DNA from: an uncultured Clostridia bacterium
GTDB lineage: Bacteria; Bacillota; Clostridia; Oscillospirales; CAG-272
Reading direction: 5' to 3'
Assembly (NCBI GenBank): GCA_904502015.1
Contig: CAJGEA010000069.1
Span: forward strand, 1-9,146
Length of the DNA stretch: 9,146 nt
In this document: positions 5,777 to 9,146 of the stretch, one piece after another
Layout: each line of letters opens with the position of its first letter
Position numbering within the stretch: position 1 is the first letter of the stretch
The notes under the pieces: model-generated
What the model saw: the letters and a program-made list of their open reading frames with translations, nothing else
Told to the model about the DNA's origin: nothing
The model's database searches: none
Made by a program: the position numbers and the translations under genes

Positions 5777-6796
5777 TTATGTATCGTATCCGTTGGGATT
5801 CTTGGTCTGCCAGTTGTCGGCGTGGCGGCACATATCGTCAAGGCTGTATTGGGCGCGCCAGCCGAGGATGTTTTCAGCCTTTTGGGGGTCGGCGTAGCAG
5901 GCGGCAATGTCACCCGCGCGGCGCTCCACGATGCGGTAGGGAACGCTTCGTCCCGTAGCTGCCTCGAACGCTTTGACGATGTCCAGCACCGAGTAGCCCG
6001 TACCCGTGCCTACGTTGAAGCACTCGACGGCGGTTACCTTGCGGGCGCGTTGGAGCGCCTTGAGGTGGGCCTGCGCCAGATCCACCACGTGGATGTAGTC
6101 GCGCACGCCCGTGCCGTCGGGGGTGTCGTAGTCGTCACCAAAGACCTGCAGGAATGCACGCTTGCCGGTTGCCACCTGGGTGACGTAGGGGAAGAGGTTG
6201 TTGGGAATGCCGCAGGGATCCTCGCCGATCAGACCCGAGGGGTGCGCGCCCACAGGATTGAAGTAGCGGAGAATGCTCACGCTCCACTCCGTGTCGGCGC
6301 GGTAGAGGTCGGTAAGGATGCGTTCGATCATTTGCTTGGTCTCGCCGTAGGGGTTGGTGGTGAGTCCGCGAGGGGCGGTTTCGGGGATCGGCACCGAGAT
6401 GGGATCACCATATACCGTGGCCGAGGAGCTGAACACGATGCGCTTGACGTCGTGCTTTTGCATGACGCGGCAGAGCGTCAGGGTGCTGATCAGATTGTTC
6501 TGGTAGTAAAGCAGGGGCTTGGCTACCGATTCGCCGACCGCCTTGAGTCCTGCAAAATGGATGCAGCTCTCAAGATCGGGGTTTTCCTCAAAAATGCGCT
6601 CCATGGCGGCCTCGTCGCAAAGGTCGGCCTCGTAGAAGCGGGGGCGAACGCCCGTGATGGCCTCGATGCGATCCAGCACAACGGGCTTGCTGTTGCAGAA
6701 ATTATCCACGATCACGCAGGTCTCCCCCGCGCCGATCAGCTCAACGACGGTATGCGAGCCGATAAAGCCCGTACCGCCCGTAATCAGAATAGACAT
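5777..6796 (-). CDS. galE: UDP-glucose 4-epimerase
   Basis: A 339-residue extended short-chain dehydrogenase, the size of typical GalE. Seen are GGTGFIG at 7-13 for NAD binding, DNF at 31-33 after the second strand, the serine cluster SSSATVYG at 123-130, the catalytic NPYGETK with Y150 and K154, RYFNPVGAHPSG at 177-188, and DYIHVVDLA at 233-241. The protein interconverts UDP-glucose and UDP-galactose in the cytoplasm and could accept the N-acetyl forms; the sequence alone does not decide. The start MSILITGG was chosen because GGAG lies six bases upstream and it matches the family N-terminus. In-frame starts 4 and 34 codons earlier would add residues absent from the family. It lies 15 bases before galM and 114 bases after the nucleotidyltransferase. 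Confidence 0.95.
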   Translation of the reverse strand: MSILITGGTGFIGSHTVVELIGAGETCVIVDNFCNSKPVVLDRIEAITGVRPRFYEADLCDEAAMERIFEENPDLESCIHFAGLKAVGESVAKPLLYYQNNLISTLTLCRVMQKHDVKRIVFSSSATVYGDPISVPIPETAPRGLTTNPYGETKQMIERILTDLYRADTEWSVSILRYFNPVGAHPSGLIGEDPCGIPNNLFPYVTQVATGKRAFLQVFGDDYDTPDGTGVRDYIHVVDLAQAHLKALQRARKVTAVECFNVGTGTGYSVLDIVKAFEAATGRSVPYRIVERRAGDIAACYADPQKAENILGWRAQYSLDDMCRHADNWQTKNPNGYDT

Positions 6797-6861
6797 AGCA
6801 ATCTCCATTCCGCCGCCATGCGGGTCGCAATGCGGCGATAAAATACTGATAATGAATATAA

Positions 6862-6898
6862 ATGCCTGCCACCCGCCGTTTTGCGGATGGGCAGGCAT
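6862..6898 (-). terminator. Intercistronic hairpin, possible partial terminator
   Basis: ATGCCTGCC (6862-6870) pairs perfectly with GGCAGGCAT (6890-6898), with an inner CCGC/GCGG stem and a T/A-rich loop. It starts 12 bases after the nucleotidyltransferase stop. The minus strand continues TTTATATTC, too poor in T for a strong terminator. It may lower galE-galM expression relative to the first gene or protect the upstream mRNA end. Confidence 0.5.
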
Positions 6899-6910
6899 GG
6901 TAGTCGGGAC

Positions 6911-7837
6911 TTACGCCCAGAGATGCTCGGGGTACTCGCCCTTGGCGATCAGCTCCTGCAGGGAAGCGACCACCCAAGGCTTATCCTCGGGGTAGGTCAC
7001 GCCGAACCACTCGGACTCGGTGGGGTATACGCGCACGTCGCACGTACCGGCCTGCATGAAGGTGTTGATGGAGATGGGGAGCAAGCTCTCAGCCTTCTGA
7101 GGATTGGGCGCGTCGGAGAGACGGGACATGAACACCTCAAAATCAGCGTTAAGCAGGTCAATGGTCTCGGCGGTCAGACCCCAGCAGTTCATGGAAACCA
7201 CGGTGTCGCCGGCAAGGTCGATCCACTCCTCGTTCTCATCGAGGAACGCGGCGTCGTCGCCTACCTTCTTGATCTTCAGACGCTCCACAATGGAGGTCAG
7301 CATACCGTCCTCGTCCACGGTGCAAACGCCGCGAGAGCAGGTGCCCTTATCGGTTAGTGTGTTCTTGACCTTAAAGCCGATGGCACAGCAGTGGTTGATA
7401 CCGTCAGCAGCGATCTCGCCGCTCTCCAGCTTGGCCAGGTGCGCGCCCAGCTTCTCAAAGGTGTTGCGGCCGTAGAAATCGTCGGCGTTGATCACGCCGT
7501 AGGGCTCCTTGACGATGCCGCGAGTCGCGCGGATGGCGTGGGTGGTGCCCCAGGGCTTCTCGCGTCCCTCGGGGATTTCGTAGCCTGCGGGGATGTCGGT
7601 GAGATCCTGGAATGCGTATTCGACCTGAATCTTGCCCTCAACGCGCTTGCCCACGGTGTCGCGGAACGCCTCGTAGTTCTCCTTCTTGATGATGAAGACC
7701 ACCTTATCAAAGCCCGCGCGGATGGCGTCAAAGATGGAGTAGTCAATGATGAAGTTGCCGTCGTTGTCGACGGGGTCGATCTGCTTAAGACCGCCGTAGC
7801 GCGAGCCCATGCCCGCAGCGAGAATTACCAGAGTCAT
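6911..7837 (-). CDS. Sugar-phosphate nucleotidyltransferase (NDP-sugar pyrophosphorylase-like)
   Basis: A 308-residue protein with the N-terminal fold of nucleotidyltransferases. LAAGMGSRYGGLKQ at 6-19 is the NTP-binding signature with the catalytic-type Arg and Lys. PWGTTHA at 95-101 and NADD at 117-120 are the expected base-contact and metal-binding sites. FGVTYPEDKP at 278-287 near the C terminus is shared, from memory, with a family of uncharacterised nucleotidyltransferases in Bacteroides and Clostridia. It lacks the left-handed beta-helix tail of GlmU- or GlgC-like enzymes and is not classic GalU. I infer that it makes an NDP-sugar, probably a UDP-sugar, from a sugar 1-phosphate, consistent with the galE and galM neighbours. 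The ATG follows GGAGGT with an eight-base gap. It is the first gene of its unit. Confidence 0.85.
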   Translation of the reverse strand: MTLVILAAGMGSRYGGLKQIDPVDNDGNFIIDYSIFDAIRAGFDKVVFIIKKENYEAFRDTVGKRVEGKIQVEYAFQDLTDIPAGYEIPEGREKPWGTTHAIRATRGIVKEPYGVINADDFYGRNTFEKLGAHLAKLESGEIAADGINHCCAIGFKVKNTLTDKGTCSRGVCTVDEDGMLTSIVERLKIKKVGDDAAFLDENEEWIDLAGDTVVSMNCWGLTAETIDLLNADFEVFMSRLSDAPNPQKAESLLPISINTFMQAGTCDVRVYPTESEWFGVTYPEDKPWVVASLQELIAKGEYPEHLWA

Positions 7838-7878
7838 AGATATGTACCTCCAAAAATATAGAGTTTTAGTGTTTTTTG

Positions 7879-7917
7879 ACCGCCTTGGGGCGGTGTGAAA
7901 AATCTTCTTATATTATA
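7879..7917 (-). promoter_or_regulatory. -10 box and 5' UTR hairpin upstream of the nucleotidyltransferase gene
   Basis: A minus-strand TATAAT at 7912-7917 stands about 75 bases before the start codon, in the only AT-rich stretch. No good -35 lies 16-18 bp upstream (CTAAAA or TAAAAA), so the promoter call is tentative. Between it and the gene, ACCGCC (7879-7884), TTGG, GGCGGT (7889-7894) form a perfect hairpin in the leader, followed on the minus strand by CAAAAAAC rather than T, so it is not a terminator. Confidence 0.4.
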
Positions 7918-7926
7918 CAATATCTT

Positions 7927-7950
7927 AGCCTATTTTTTAGGCTCTTTTTT
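7927..7950 (+). terminator. Terminator reading plus in the divergent intergenic region
   Basis: AGCCTA (7927-7932), five-T loop, TAGGCT (7938-7943), then CTTTTTT. It has the form of a Rho-independent terminator on the plus strand, but there is no plus-strand gene to its left. It would stop antisense transcription that has crossed the nucleotidyltransferase gene. The stem also covers the place where a -35 for that gene would lie. Confidence 0.55.
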
Positions 7951-8013
7951 GATTTTTTACAAATTGTTAACACAAAAAAGAACCATGCTCTGCCGCCCGC
8001 TGCCCAAACCCTA

Positions 8014-8042
8014 TTGCCAAAGCGCGGGAAATGGGGTATAAT
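8014..8042 (+). promoter_or_regulatory. Promoter of the GNAT acetyltransferase gene
   Basis: TTGCCA (8014-8019), exactly 17 bp, consensus TATAAT (8037-8042). The predicted start of transcription near 8049 lies about 27 bases before the ATG, leaving a short leader that contains the GGAGG site at 8061-8065. The 13-mer ACCCTATTGCCAA around the -35 also occurs at 138-150. Confidence 0.8.
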
Positions 8043-8075
8043 AGTTCCATTCCGTGCCACGGAGGTACAACCCAC

Positions 8076-8654
8076 ATGATCAAAAAGGAATTTCTTTACC
8101 GCATTTTCTCCCGTATTCCCGTAATTGATACCAATCGCCTGACCCTACGCAGTATGCGAGTGGCAGATGCCCCCGATATGTACGCCTACGCCTGCCGTCC
8201 CTCGGTGACCGAGTACTTGACCTGGTCGCCTCACGAGAGCATTGAATGCACGCGCGAGTATCTTGAATATATCGGTCAGCGCTACCGCACGGGGGATTTT
8301 TACGATTGGGCGGTCATCTGCCGCGCCGACGGGCACATGATCGGCACGTGTGGGTTCACTTCGATCAACTGCCAGTCCGAGTCGGGGGAGATCGGATATG
8401 TGCTCAATCCCGCCTATCACGGGCAGGGCTACGCTACCGAGGCGGCTCGCGCCGTTATGCGTTTTGGCTTTGAGGAGCTGGGACTGCATCGTATCGAGGC
8501 AAAGTATATCGAGGGCAACGAGGCCTCCCGACGCCTCATGGAGCGGGTGGGCATGACCTTTGAGGGATATGCGCGTGATTCCATGAAGATCAAAGGGAAG
8601 TTCCGCACCATCGGCACGTGTGCCATTTTGCGGGATGAGTTTGAAATGAAGTGA
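8076..8654 (+). CDS. GNAT family N-acetyltransferase, RimJ/RimL type
   Basis: A 192-residue protein of the Acetyltransf_3 kind. It shows the N-terminal TNRLTLRSMRVADAPDMY (19-36) typical of RimJ/RimL relatives. The acetyl-CoA binding motif A is in GYVLNPAYHGQGYATEA (107-123), with the Q-x-x-G-x-G/A type loop at HGQGYA. The late motif NEASRRLMERVGMTFEG (148-164) completes the fold. It should transfer acetyl from acetyl-CoA to an amine, such as a protein N terminus or a small molecule; the substrate cannot be told. The start was chosen at the ATG ten bases after GGAGG. An upstream in-frame ATG at 8031 lies inside the promoter and is excluded. It is a single-gene unit, transcribed away from the nucleotidyltransferase, and no clear terminator follows it. 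Confidence 0.9.
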   Translation: MIKKEFLYRIFSRIPVIDTNRLTLRSMRVADAPDMYAYACRPSVTEYLTWSPHESIECTREYLEYIGQRYRTGDFYDWAVICRADGHMIGTCGFTSINCQSESGEIGYVLNPAYHGQGYATEAARAVMRFGFEELGLHRIEAKYIEGNEASRRLMERVGMTFEGYARDSMKIKGKFRTIGTCAILRDEFEMK

Positions 8655-8710
8655 TACATGGAAAGGCGGACGGTTTGCGAGACTTCTCATAAGGATGTTG
8701 TCGTAACATG

Positions 8711-8758
8711 GTAGGGGCGAACTGTGTTCGCCCGCGGGAGACCGCAGGTCTCTCCTAC
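8711..8758. repeat. Palindromic repeat with two hairpins inside an outer stem
   Basis: GTAGG (8711-8715) and CCTAC (8754-8758) bracket two perfect hairpins: GGGCGAAC-TGT-GTTCGCCC (8715-8733) and GAGACC-GCA-GGTCTC (8738-8752). This three-way junction design, with the GTAGGGGCG start, resembles an interspersed repeat I know from gut Clostridia genomes. It lies in non-coding sequence after the acetyltransferase gene. Confidence 0.7.
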
Positions 8759-8776
8759 GGGCACACACATAAATTT

Positions 8777-8802
8777 CGGCAGAGATGTTGTTTTCTCTGC
8801 CG
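8777..8802 (+). terminator. Hairpin, possible weak terminator of the acetyltransferase transcript
   Basis: CGGCAGAG (8777-8784) and CTCTGCCG (8795-8802) form a perfect 8-bp stem with a ten-base loop. The tail is ATTTGTGTT, too weak for confidence. It is the only hairpin after the acetyltransferase gene with any T enrichment behind it. Confidence 0.35.
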
Positions 8803-8816
8803 ATTTGTGTTATAAT
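8788..8816 (+). promoter_or_regulatory. Possible promoter with no gene behind it
   Basis: TTGTTT (8788-8793), 17 bp, TATAAT (8811-8816). The -10 is perfect and the -35 moderate. The region downstream is the repeat at 8827-8968, with no convincing plus-strand gene. The -35 lies inside the loop of the 8777-8802 hairpin. Confidence 0.4.
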
Positions 8817-8826
8817 GGAACTACCG

Positions 8827-8968
8827 AAAAGCCTTCCTCTGGGAGGAAGGTGGCACGGCGTAGCCGTGACGGAAGGAGCCTGCGTGCCTTGAGGTTTGTG
8901 GTAACTTCATTGTAACGCACTCTCCCTCACCCGACTTCGTCGGGAGCTCCCTCCCGGAAGGAGCCTTT
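8827..8968. mobile_element. MITE-like interspersed repeat, non-coding
   Basis: It runs from AAAAGCCTTCCTC to GGAAGGAGCCTTT, whose ends are imperfect inverted repeats. It carries perfect hairpins CCTTCCT/AGGAAGG (8832-8850), CACGGC-GTA-GCCGTG (8854-8868) and CCCGAC-TTC-GTCGGG (8930-8944). The right half, with CTCCCTCAC...GGGAGCTCCCTC...GGAGCCTTT, matches the style of a MITE family I recall as common in gut Clostridia. It carries no transposase. A short ORF on either strand is only the translation of the repeat. The target-site duplication was not resolved. Confidence 0.65.
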
Positions 8969-9060
8969 GACATAGGCACATCGTGCGCTTCTTTTTCTTC
9001 ATTGTTTCTCCACCGGCAGAGCCTCTTTTGAACCACGCGACGCTTCGCTGCGTTTTCGGT
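8969..9060. other. Intergenic stretch, nothing recognised
   Basis: Pyrimidine-rich sequence on the plus strand between the MITE-like repeat and the right-edge terminator, with a short palindrome GCGACGCTTCGCTGC (9037-9051). I see no ribosome binding site, promoter or convincing ORF. Confidence 0.4.
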
Positions 9061-9063
9061 ATA

Positions 9064-9100
9064 CAAAAATAGCGAGGATGCCGATTTTGGCATCCTCGCT
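9064..9100 (-). terminator. Terminator of the gene entering from the right edge
   Basis: AGCGAGGATGCC (9071-9082), loop GATTTT, GGCATCCTCGCT (9089-9100): a perfect 12-bp stem. On the minus strand it is followed by ATTTTTG (five A at 9065-9069 on the plus strand). It stands 12 bases after the stop codon of the partial gene at 9113. Confidence 0.9.
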
Positions 9101-9112
9101 TTGCTTTTAGCT

Positions 9113-9146
9113 TTATACGGGAATCTTAAGAACGATCTTCTTCATC
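9113..9146 (-). CDS. C-terminal end of an unidentified protein (partial)
   Basis: An open minus-strand frame enters at the edge and ends in MKKIVLKIPV and a TAA at 9113-9115. Only ten codons are visible, so the Met need not be the start and no family can be named. It is supported as a real gene end by the strong terminator 12 bases downstream (9064-9100). It is separated from the acetyltransferase gene by about 460 bases of repeats, and the two genes converge. Confidence 0.5.
   Translation of the reverse strand, partial: MKKIVLKIPV

Noticed and set aside
4502..6841. A 779-codon open frame on the plus strand across murE, galM and galE
   Set aside because: It is antisense to three genes with clear family motifs and their own ribosome binding sites. 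The translated sequence has no recognisable family and is rich in Val, Gly and Ala/His, as expected for a shadow of GC-rich codons.
5777..6898. A longer galE with 34 extra N-terminal residues
   Set aside because: The extension covers the intercistronic hairpin and precedes the GGAG site. The family N-terminus begins at the NAD-binding strand MSILITGG.
8145..8768. A 207-codon minus-strand frame opposite the acetyltransferase, and short frames at 8724-8915 and 8821-9093
   Set aside because: The first is an antisense shadow of a gene with clear GNAT motifs. The others are translations of palindromic repeats.
1..9146. CRISPR array, prophage, toxin-antitoxin or defence system
   Set aside because: There are no regularly spaced short repeats with unique spacers, no cas, phage or toxin-like genes. 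The only regular repeat is the tRNA-fragment array, whose units are about 203 bp and tRNA-derived.

Overview
The window looks like chromosomal DNA from a fairly GC-rich Bacillota, probably an uncultured gut Clostridia of the Oscillospirales/Christensenellales kind. This is an inference from the AAAGGAG/GGAGG ribosome binding sites, sigma-A type promoters with 17-bp spacers, a murE with motifs like those of streptococcal-type MurE, and palindromic repeats of a style common in such genomes. No phage structural gene, transposase, CRISPR array or antibiotic-resistance gene is visible.

Layout. Bases 1-361 hold palindromic repeat sequence, a minus-strand terminator and an unidentified stretch. Bases 362-963 (minus strand) carry an intact tRNA-Pro(UGG) with its own terminator. 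Upstream of it lie two further partial copies of the tRNA 5' half. Each of the three copies has its own well-formed promoter, giving a repeat array with a period of about 204 bp. Bases 1004-7837 hold six minus-strand genes in two apparent transcription units. The first transcribed is nucleotidyltransferase > galE > galM, ending at a strong hairpin at 4634-4660. The second is murE > cupin > nnr, ending at a long hairpin at 1004-1050. Bases 7838-8075 form a divergent intergenic region. Bases 8076-8654 (plus strand) encode a RimJ/RimL-type acetyltransferase behind a clear promoter. Bases 8655-9112 are intergenic and filled with palindromic repeats, including a probable MITE. The last ten codons of a minus-strand gene, with its terminator, enter at the right edge.

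How the genes fit together. The nucleotidyltransferase, GalE and GalM point to nucleotide-sugar and galactose metabolism: GalM supplies alpha-hexoses, a pyrophosphorylase-like enzyme would make NDP-sugars, and GalE interconverts UDP-glucose and UDP-galactose. No galK or galT is in the window. MurE adds the third amino acid of the peptidoglycan stem peptide. Nnr repairs damaged NAD(P)H. The small cupin between murE and nnr has an intact metal site but no assignable substrate.

The most unusual feature is the tRNA-Pro array. It looks like the footprint of repeated site-specific integration or recombination in the anticodon arm of the tRNA gene.
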